The notes beneath the pieces are model-generated. The model was not told where the DNA came from, made no database searches, and saw nothing but the letters and a program-made list of their open reading frames with translations. Below, piece by piece: positions 1-5,262 of a stretch of 5,496 nucleotides of DNA. The number at the start of each line of letters is the position of its first letter. Positions within the stretch are counted from its first letter, which is position 1. Source of the DNA: an uncultured Moraxella sp. (GTDB lineage Bacteria; Pseudomonadota; Gammaproteobacteria; Pseudomonadales; Moraxellaceae); the NCBI GenBank assembly GCA_927911235.1, contig CAKMOY010000127.1, positions 1-5,496 on the forward strand, in the 5' to 3' direction. The translations under genes and the position numbers were made by a program.

Positions 1-409
1 ACCAGAACCACAAAAGGCAGAGAAAAAGAAGGATAAAAAAGTGGAAAAAACTGAAACACAAGGCGAATTTATCGGCATTGATGATTTTGCCAAAGTCAAA
101 ATGCAAGTGGCTCATGTGGTGGAATGCAACCCTGTTGAAGAGGCGGATAAGCTATTGCAATTTACCCTAGATGTGGGCGATGTGAACGAAAATGGCGAGC
201 CAAAAACTCGCAATGTGTTTAGCGGTATTGCCAAATTTTATAAACCTGAAGAGCTAAGTGGCAAAAAAGTGGTGTGCGTAACCAACCTTGCCCCACGCAA
301 AATGAAGTTTGGCGTATCGGAAGGCATGATTTTGTCGGCTGAAAAAGACGGTAATTTGACGGTGGTGATTTTGCCAGATAATATGGTGGTGGGGGCGACA
401 TTGGCATAA
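1..409 (+). CDS. metG: Methionine--tRNA ligase, C-terminal tRNA-binding domain (5'-partial)
   Basis: This is the last 135 codons of methionyl-tRNA synthetase, the cytoplasmic enzyme that charges tRNA-Met. The frame is open from base 2 with no stop before the window edge, so the GTG at 41 is an internal Val and not a start. The first visible residues form a Lys/Glu-rich linker ([13 protein letters not shown]), typical of the hinge between the catalytic core and the C-terminal domain. The OB-fold domain (EMAP/Trbp111-like, PF01588) follows, with [19 protein letters not shown], then [29 protein letters not shown] and the closing [13 protein letters not shown]. In MetG this domain binds tRNA and supports dimerisation. 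The catalytic HIGH and KMSKS motifs would lie upstream of the window. The gene ends with TAA one base before the ATG of the decayed paiB-like gene, so the two were probably once co-transcribed. Confidence 0.95.
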   Translation, partial: PEPQKAEKKKDKKVEKTETQGEFIGIDDFAKVKMQVAHVVECNPVEEADKLLQFTLDVGDVNENGEPKTRNVFSGIAKFYKPEELSGKKVVCVTNLAPRKMKFGVSEGMILSAEKDGNLTVVILPDNMVVGATLA

Positions 410-410
410 A

Positions 411-883
411 ATGAAAGTCTTTTCCACCTTTAAAGAACAAAATTTTGACAACATCAAAACCTTGATGACAGAATTTCCACTTGCCACCATCGCTGTGGCA
501 AGTGGTGATACGCTTGAGGCTTGCCACACGCCACTCATTTGGCAAGATGATGGCAGTGAATACGACTGTTTGGTTGGTCATGTTGCCAAAATCAATCCGA
601 TTTATGAACAAAATTTAACCAATAGCGATAAAAAATTGGTTGGTAATTTTTCAAGATACAGGGCATTACATCAGCCCAAATTGGTATCCAGACAAAGCAA
701 AAACCCACAAAGAAGTGCCGACGTGAAATTATCGCAGTGTGCATTTGACGGTAAGACCCACGTCAATCACTGACATTGATGGTTTATGAAAGCATTATTC
801 ACAATTTACAACTTTTAAACACACCAAAGGCAGATGATATGGCAAAGTGTGTGGCATTTGCCAATGGTAAACCAAACGATTAA
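411..883 (+). pseudogene. PaiB-like FMN-binding negative transcriptional regulator, decayed
   Basis: The PaiB family are FMN-binding split-barrel proteins of about 200 residues, annotated as negative transcriptional regulators after Bacillus subtilis PaiB. The ATG at 411 opens a good match: FPLATIAVASGDTLEACHTPLIW, then LVGHVAKINPIYEQN. At about 641-643 one extra base breaks the frame. The protein then continues in the next frame as VIFQDTGHYISPNWYPDK and KTHKEVPT, with the family's WNY motif reading stop-N-Y (TGA at 724-726). Further shifts near 744 (FDGKTHV), 765 (ITDIDGL) and 786 (YESIIHNLQLLN) are needed to follow it to TAA 881-883. The usual C-terminal part (helices ending in a GKWK-like segment) is not recognisable, so the last 30 codons are uncertain. 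At least four frame changes and one nonsense change make a functional product very unlikely. The uninterrupted 120-codon frame from 411 to 773 ends in out-of-frame sequence. Confidence 0.85.
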
Positions 884-890
884 CAACTGA

Positions 891-2180
891 ATGACAGACA
901 CTCATAATAACAACGCAAAAAATTTACCGACAGTCGCCATTATCGGAGCAGGTTCGGCAGGCTTGATGTGTGCCGATTATCTCAAAGATTTTGCCATAAA
1001 CATTCATGTTTTTGAACAAATGCCGAGTGCTGGTCGCAAGTTTTTGATGGCAGGCAAAACAGGCTTAAACCTAAGCCACGCCGAACCGCTCGCCGACTTT
1101 ATCAACCGCTACACGCCAAGCGACTGGCTCGCCCCTTTTATCACCCAATACAACGCCGACTGGATACGCCAATGGGCGACATCGCTCGGCATTGACACCT
1201 ATGTCGGTTCGTCTGGTCGCATTTTTCCTGTGCAGATGAAAGGCTCACCGCTACTGCGTGCTTGGCTCAAAGACTTACATACGCATGGCGTGCAGTTTTT
1301 TTATCGGCATAAATGCGTGGATATTCACAATAATATTGCGACCTTTCACAACCAAAATCTTGATAAAAATCAACCCACTAACACAAAATTTAATCAAATA
1401 GCTAGCCAAACATTTAGCCAACCATTTGACGCAATCATTTTGGCGTGTGGCGGACTGTCCTACCCACAACTTGGCAGTACAGGCGAATGGCAAAACTGGC
1501 TAGATGACAACGCCATCGCCCCTTTTTACGCCAGTAATGTCGGCATTTGTCGGATGTGGTCGCCCTTTATGCAAGCTGTTTTTGGACAAGCGTTAAAGCG
1601 TGTTAATGTTTGGGTTGATAAAAAAGATGAACAAAATCAAGGTGATATCGTAATTAGCCATTATGGTTTTGAAAGTGGTTTGATTTATAAAAACAATCTT
1701 GCCTTACGCCAACAACTTGAGCAAAACGGCAAAATGACGTTAAATGTGGATTTGTTACCGCAATTTTCGCATGAAAAAATTTTGCAAATATTAAATAAAA
1801 ACAAAAAGTTATCATTAAATACACTTTGGAAAAAAGTGGGATTAGACCCTGTCAAAATTGCGTTATTACGGGAATGTACACCAAAATCCGACTGGCACAA
1901 TCACGACAAAATGGCAAGTTTTATCAAGCATTTAGCCATTGATTTTGACGATTTTCGTCCGATTGATGAGGCGATTAGCTGTGGCGGTGGCGTTAAACAA
2001 AGCCATTTACAACAGCATTTTCAACTGACGGCAAACCCCAATATTTACTGCTGTGGCGAAATGTTAGACTGGGACGCACCGACTGGCGGTTATTTGCTGA
2101 CGGCGTGCTTTGCGACTGGGCGAGCGTGTGGCGATTTGGTGGCGAAAAATTTAAATTTAACAACAAAAACCCATGTTTAA
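891..2180 (+). CDS. FAD-dependent oxidoreductase of the TIGR03862 / YhiN (BaiN-like) flavoprotein family
   Basis: This intact 429-residue cytoplasmic flavoprotein is close to the family's usual length of about 400. Residues 15-31 form the FAD Rossmann motif (VAIIGAGSAGLMCADYL, GxGxxG at 19-24), with the ribose-binding acid E42 at the end of the next strand. Residues 48-66 (GRKFLMAGKTGLNLSHAEP) are the family signature. GSSGRIFPVQMKGSPLLRAW (106-125), ACGGLSYPQLGSTGEW (185-200), EAISCGGGV (360-368) and CGEMLDWDAPTGGYLL (388-403) are further landmarks. The last of these matches the C-terminal FAD-contact segment of HI0933-like proteins. Residues 152-178 are an Asn/Gln-rich insert. The physiological substrate is unknown; the BaiN name for relatives comes from a bile-acid reductase and should not be transferred. 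The ATG at 891 sits just before the GxGxxG motif but has no obvious Shine-Dalgarno sequence. It may have depended on translation arriving from the now broken paiB-like gene, whose reading ends a few bases upstream. Confidence 0.9.
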   Translation: MTDTHNNNAKNLPTVAIIGAGSAGLMCADYLKDFAINIHVFEQMPSAGRKFLMAGKTGLNLSHAEPLADFINRYTPSDWLAPFITQYNADWIRQWATSLGIDTYVGSSGRIFPVQMKGSPLLRAWLKDLHTHGVQFFYRHKCVDIHNNIATFHNQNLDKNQPTNTKFNQIASQTFSQPFDAIILACGGLSYPQLGSTGEWQNWLDDNAIAPFYASNVGICRMWSPFMQAVFGQALKRVNVWVDKKDEQNQGDIVISHYGFESGLIYKNNLALRQQLEQNGKMTLNVDLLPQFSHEKILQILNKNKKLSLNTLWKKVGLDPVKIALLRECTPKSDWHNHDKMASFIKHLAIDFDDFRPIDEAISCGGGVKQSHLQQHFQLTANPNIYCCGEMLDWDAPTGGYLLTACFATGRACGDLVAKNLNLTTKTHV

Positions 2181-2252
2181 CAAAAAACACAACAAAATTT
2201 TATTTTTTTAAATTAACAAAGAATTGATATCCCTCTTTAAAAGGACGAAAAA

Positions 2253-2276
2253 ATGTTTACCGAAGAAGAAATTTAA
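2253..2276 (+). other. Aborted reading frame with a strong ribosome binding site (MFTEEEI, then stop)
   Basis: An AAGGA at 2241-2245 stands seven bases before an ATG, a better start signal than that of the preceding intact gene. The frame reads M-F-T-E-E-E-I and stops at TAA 2274-2276. The truncated tnpB homology begins within a base or so of this stop. The likely reading is that the start of some host gene has been left beside the broken transposon end, with the rest deleted or moved. It is too short to identify and does not resemble a TnpB N-terminus. The AT-rich stretch before it (2181-2240) shows no clear promoter or terminator. Confidence 0.4.
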
Positions 2277-3387
2277 GCGGTTCGGTGAATTTCGTATGGA
2301 ACTACGTCAATGACTTGAGTTACAATCACCTACAAAAGACTGGCAAATTCTTTAGTGCTTACGACCTAAACGAATACACCAAAGGTAGCGGTGAATTACT
2401 TAGCTTGCATAGTCAAACCATACAAGCCATCAACGAAACCCACACCAAAAGCCGTAAGCAATTCAAAAAAGCCAAACTATCATGGCAAACCAACAACCCA
2501 AACTCTAAGCGTAAAAGCTTAGGTTGGCTACCTTTTAAACAATCGGCTATTAAACACATTGCCACACACCAAACGGGTAAAAAAAGGCTTAAAATCCACC
2601 TTACAACTAAGCCTAGCCAAAGGACAAAAGCTAGTTATTGACCTATGGGACAGCTACAACCTTGGCCTATATCAAATCAACACCCTTGAGGTCGTCCAAG
2701 ACAATCGTAACCGTTGGTATGCCTGTATCACCGTCAAAGAATACCCTAGAACTACTTGCGGTACTGGTAGTTTAGGCATAGACTTAGGATTAAAAGAAAG
2801 TGCCACCACCTCAAACGGTGACAAGCTCACAATCAAGCAAACGCTCAAATATGCCAAAGAGTTAGCCATAGCTCAAAGAGCCAAAAACAAAAACAACGTG
2901 TTAAGGCAATCCATGCCAAAATCAAAAATACACGCCAAGACCTCATCCACAAATTCACCACCCAATTAGTCAAAGACAACGCCCTAATCGTGGTAGGTGA
3001 TGTGAAAACCACCCAATTCAACAGCAAAAAAGGCAAACTAGCCAAGTCAGTATATGACGCAGGTTAGTTTGAACTCAAACGACAACTGACCTACAAATGC
3101 GAGAACACAGGTTGCCGTTTTGAAATCGTAAATGAACGATACACTACCCAAACTTGTTCGTGTTGCAGTCAAATCGACAGCAACAGTCCGAAAGGTAGAG
3201 CAGGTTTGCGAATAAGAGATGAGAACGAATTAAGCAAAGCACTGCTTTGCTCGTTCGCAAGACAAGAGCTACGCTTGCAGTAACTTGTGCGAAGTGTGGC
3301 ACATGGCATGATAGAGATATCAATGCCAGTAAGAACATTCTTGCGGTCGGGCTTGACCGTCTGGGAGCAGGAATCCCCGAACGATAG
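2277..3387 (+). pseudogene. tnpB: TnpB (OrfB) RNA-guided nuclease of an IS200/IS605-type element, truncated and multiply broken
   Basis: TnpB proteins are transposon-encoded nucleases guided by an omega RNA. The remnant begins at SGSVNFVWNYVNDLS; about 30 N-terminal residues are missing. Frame one carries SAYDLNEYTKG and LHSQTIQAINE and changes at a seven-A run (2579-2585). Frame two carries the RuvC-I motif GIDLGLKESATTSNGDKL. About two extra bases near 2883-2893 move it again to RVKAIHAKIKNTRQDLIHKF, then LIVVGDVKTTQFNSKKGKLA and KSVYDAG, where the expected Trp is TAG (3065-3067). It resumes with YTTQTCSCCSQIDSNSPKGR, the first half of a zinc ribbon. An insertion of about 60 nt follows, then TCAKCGTWHDRDINASKNIL, which holds the second Cys pair and the RuvC-III Asp. 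The end is GLDRLGAGIPER, TAG 3385-3387. There is no tnpA in the window. At least five independent lesions exclude a working full-length enzyme. Confidence 0.9.
3218..3282. repeat. About 60-nt hairpin-forming insertion inside tnpB
   Basis: TnpB homology runs to GLRIR (ending at 3217) and resumes at TCAKC (from 3283). The usual link is two residues (E-W), so about 59 nt are extra, which also shifts the frame. The inserted DNA contains an exact inverted repeat: AGCAAAGC (3233-3240), loop ACT, GCTTTGCT (3244-3251). It is flanked by a weaker outer pair, GAACG (3223-3227) and CGTTC (3252-3256), with a five-base bulge on one side. A second, weaker pair, GCAAG (3257-3261) and CTTGC (3274-3278), lies to its right. 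The form suggests a small mobile or dispersed palindromic repeat. No second copy is present in this window, so calling it a repeat is an inference. Confidence 0.55.
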
Positions 3388-3404
3388 GGAGGGGAGGAAG
3401 TCAA
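3388..3404 (+). mobile_element. Putative right end of the IS200/IS605-type element (GGGGAGGAAGTCAA)
   Basis: Elements of this type often end just after tnpB with a small hairpin followed by a G-rich run and TCAA. Here tnpB ends with ATCCCCGAACGATAG, followed by GGAGGGGAGGAAGTCAA. The CCCC at 3375-3378 can pair with GGGG at 3391-3394, although the stem is imperfect. Sequence resembling a different gene starts directly after. If this is the true end, the 3' part of tnpB plus this segment would be the omega RNA scaffold, and bases from about 3405 would be its guide. This comes from position and general form; no conserved end sequence could be compared. Confidence 0.35.
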
Positions 3405-3603
3405 ATTTGGCAACACTTCTCAAACGCTTGGAAGAAAAATATTCCTTTAACCGTGAAATTAATGATAAACGTATTAAAAAAGAGAAACCATTATGCTACC
3501 AACAGACACACAAGGACAACTCAACTGGGAATATATGGAAAACACAATGAAACAACAAGAATTAAAGCAAATCTTAGCAATCATTCGCCATTTTTCATCA
3601 TAA
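3405..3603 (+). pseudogene. C-terminal fragment resembling a restriction-modification specificity (S) subunit
   Basis: Two adjoining frames give a coherent protein tail. Frame one reads ATLLKRLEEKYSFNREINDK then RIKKEK. A one-base loss in the A run near 3485-3487 moves it to TIMLPTDTQGQLNWEYMENT (ATG 3493 is the Met), then MKQQELKQILAIIRHFSS, TAA 3601-3603. The pattern of a KEK-I-x-LP-x-(D/N)-x-x-G-x-x-(D/N)-(W/F/Y)-x-(F/Y)-ME segment near the C-terminus, after a coiled-coil-like helix, is typical of type I and type IIG/BcgI-like specificity subunits. There the target-recognition domain ends shortly before a closing helix. The N-terminal recognition domains and any modification or cleavage subunit are absent. 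The fragment begins where the tnpB element appears to end, so the element may have inserted into or beside the S gene before the rest was lost. Family assignment is from recalled motifs and is moderate in strength. Confidence 0.5.
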
Positions 3604-3609
3604 ATTTTC

Positions 3610-3637
3610 TTGCAAATTCCCAAAAAACCTTTATAAT
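3610..3637 (+). promoter_or_regulatory. Sigma-70 promoter of tRNA-Pro
   Basis: A -35 box TTGCAA (3610-3615) and a perfect -10 TATAAT (3632-3637) are separated by 16 bases. Transcription would start near 3644, about six bases before the tRNA, which suits a short 5' leader. It is the clearest promoter in the window and fits strong constitutive tRNA expression. Confidence 0.8.
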
Positions 3638-3649
3638 AAACCACTTATT

Positions 3650-3726
3650 CGGGGCGTAGCGCAGTCTGGTAGCGCACTTGCATGGGGTGCAAGGGGTCGC
3701 GAGTTCAAATCCCGCCGTTCCGACCA
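3650..3726 (+). tRNA. tRNA-Pro (anticodon GGG)
   Basis: The 77-nt cloverleaf includes an encoded CCA (3724-3726). The acceptor stem CGGGGCG pairs with CGTTCCG, with two G-U pairs. The D-arm is GCGC-AGTCTGGTA-GCGC. The anticodon stem CTTGC/GCAAG encloses the loop ATGGGGT, giving anticodon GGG, which reads proline codons CCC and CCU. The C1-G72 end pair and A73 are bacterial tRNA-Pro identity features. The T-arm reads GCGAG-TTCAAAT-CCCGC and has one A-C mismatch in the stem. It is convergent with the downstream minus-strand lipoprotein gene. Confidence 0.97.
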
Positions 3727-3733
3727 AACAACC

Positions 3734-3780
3734 AAAAAGGGCGTTTCAATCTATTTTGAAACACCCTTTTTTATTTTTTT
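3734..3780. terminator. Rho-independent terminator, probably bidirectional
   Basis: The arm AAAAAGGGCGTTTCAA (3734-3749) pairs with TTGAAACACCCTTTTT (3756-3771) through one C-A mismatch, with the loop TCTATT. On the plus strand it is followed by a T-rich tail to 3780, ending the tRNA transcript. Read from the minus strand, the same stem is followed by five T's (complement of 3734-3738), so it can also end the convergent lipoprotein gene that stops at 3787. Confidence 0.88.
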
Positions 3781-3786
3781 AAGCGA

Positions 3787-4834
3787 TTATTTTTTCACTT
3801 CTTTGGCAGGCGTGGTATCCACATTGACAGCCTTTTGCAATACCGTATCTGGGAAAGTCAAACCTTGCAGTTGTGCGTGTTTTGGGCTGACATATAGTGT
3901 TAAATCATTCATCACCGTAGGGGCAACTTGGGTGATTGGCGTGCCATCAAGGATTTTTACCACCATTTTGCCAGTCGCTCGCCCAAAGTCATAGTCATTC
4001 ACGCCCAACGCCGCCGCCGCCCCGCGTCTGACACTAAATTCATCAGAGGCGATAATCGGCATTTTGAGCGTATTGGCAGATTCCACCATAGACTCCATAG
4101 ACGAGGCGACATTGTTATCAAGCGATGTGTAAATCACTTGGGCTTTGCCGTCCAAGCCTTTGGTTGCCATGCCGATTTCGTTTGGTCGATTGGTCGGCAT
4201 TTCTACCAATTTTAAGCCACGTTTTGGCAACTCTTTGTTTAAATCATTTTTTAACGATACCGAATTCATCTCGCCAGCACTGTAAACATAGCCGATAGAT
4301 TTGGTATTTGGCAAAATTTGTTGAATAAAATCAAGCTGTGGGGCAAGTGGTAACTGACTAGATAAACCTGTAATATTCGCCTGTGTGGGTTTGTTATTTT
4401 CATCAATCAGTTTTGGCAGCCACAGGATTTGACACCGCTGTATAGACAATCGGAATATCTTTACTCGCCGCCGCCATAGATTGTGCCGATGGCGTGGATA
4501 GGGCGACAATCACATCTGGATTGTCAGCGACAAATTGCTTGGAAATTTGGGCGACCGTTGCCGTGTTGCCTTGTGCGGATTGAAAATTGACTTTTAAATT
4601 TTGTCCTTGTTTATAGCCTTGCGACTCGATTTCGTCAATCACGCCTTGGCGAATGGCATCAAGTGATGGGTGTTCCACGATGGCAGTGATGGCAACGGTT
4701 TTGGCAGGCTTGTCGCTGGTGGTCGCTTCTGTTTTGTTTTGCGGTTGGTTATTTTGCGGTTGCGAGCAAGCACTTAAGGTTACGCCAACGACTGCGGTTA
4801 ATAAAGATAAACGAAAAGTTGATAAGGTTTTCAT
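3787..4834 (-). pseudogene. ABC transporter substrate-binding lipoprotein (ABC_sub_bind / TrpX-like), with one frameshift
   Basis: The start is ATG at 4834-4832, preceded by a weak GGAA ribosome site. Residues 1-23 form a lipoprotein signal (MKTLSTFRLS, hydrophobic core, LSAC lipobox with Cys23), followed by an Asn/Gln/Thr-rich tether. The PF04392-type domain starts near residue 46: TVAITAIVEHPSLDAIRQGV, GYKQGQNLKVNFQSAQGN, NPDVIVALSTPSAQSMAAA, IPIVYTAVSNPVAAK. At Lys141 the frame breaks in a four-A run (complement of 4411-4414). Removing one base restores LIDENNKPTQANITGLSSQL through SIGYVYSAGE, ASDEFSVRRGAAAALGVNDY and FGRATGKMVVKILDG to the stop at 3787, giving 348 residues, a normal family length. 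Relatives bind small molecules such as tryptophan or other aromatics for import, but the substrate cannot be read here. No permease or ATPase gene is adjacent. As it stands the product would be a 143-residue stub. A one-base sequencing error or slippage could explain the break. Confidence 0.85.
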
Positions 4835-4982
4835 AATTTTTTTCCAAAAAAGTGTGTTGTAAAAGTTTCAATGTACTAGTTTACTATAACGATATGATAA
4901 CACAAATTTCATAATGAAAACATCTTTTTTTGGAAAAATGGGGTTAAAATGTTTGGTTTTTTACTGTTTTTTAAAAATTAAT

Positions 4983-5262
4983 TTAAAAATCAATAAAATT
5001 ATCAAGGTGTTTAAACAAACCAATGATAAAACGAATGATTGCAATCGGCAATTCAATGAACAATTCACAAATGTCAAAAAAATGCTCTAGCCAGTCGTGA
5101 CGCTGTTGTCTATATTGGTTGCGGTTGGATTTTTTTAACAATGTCAAAATGATAATGGACAAATAACCAAAGCCCGCAACCAATGATTATCCAAGGCGTG
5201 TTGTTTTGGATAAGCCCTGTAATTAACCTGAATTCGACATAAGAAAAAACTAAAAAAAAGAA
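4983..5262 (-). pseudogene. Small multi-pass membrane protein of unknown function, frameshifted and truncated at its 5' end
   Basis: I do not recognise this protein. Two minus-strand frames join into one plausible product. From 5262 leftward the frame reads FFFLVFSYVEFRLITGL, QNNTPW, IIIGCGLWLFVHYHFDIVKK. It then changes at a seven-base A run (complement of 5130-5136) and continues SNRNQYRQQRHDWLEHFFDI, CELFIELPIAIIRFIIGLF, KHLDNFIDF, TAA at 4985-4983. It shows three hydrophobic segments, a short basic stretch between the second and third, and an acidic/aromatic tail. Both parts have the composition of a single membrane protein, which argues that the frames belong together. No start codon precedes the first hydrophobic segment: immediately upstream lies the IS982-type end, so the N-terminus was probably lost to that insertion. 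The TTG at 5183 gives a 66-codon frame but lies inside the second hydrophobic region out of phase, so it is not taken as a start. Confidence 0.5.

Noticed and set aside
254..538. Minus-strand open frames opposite metG and paiB (219-611, 254-538)
   Set aside because: They are shadows: no family likeness, and they cover strongly coding plus-strand sequence.
779..883. Separate small gene MVYESIIHNLQLLN... with a faint resemblance to the C-terminus of a short-chain dehydrogenase
   Set aside because: It continues the PaiB-like reading after a further frameshift (DGL-YES), has no ribosome binding site, and the dehydrogenase likeness is a few residues only.
2579..2585. Programmed frameshifting in tnpB at the seven-A run
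   Set aside because: TnpB is not known to need it, and further frameshifts, a nonsense codon and an insertion downstream would still abolish the product.
724..3067. Alternative genetic code (TGA and TAG both found at conserved Trp positions)
   Set aside because: One is TGA and the other TAG, both in genes with further frameshifts, and the intact metG and oxidoreductase use TGG for Trp. Ordinary nonsense mutation explains it.
3223..3280. CRISPR-like repeat or integration attachment site
   Set aside because: The hairpin occurs once in the window with no regularly spaced copies, and the tRNA 3' end is not duplicated nearby.
3144..3423. Minus-strand open frames opposite the tnpB 3' end
   Set aside because: They mirror the zinc-ribbon coding region and contain no recognisable protein pattern.
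3803..4215. Plus-strand open frames inside the substrate-binding lipoprotein gene
   Set aside because: They are antisense shadows of a gene with clear lipoprotein signal and domain motifs.
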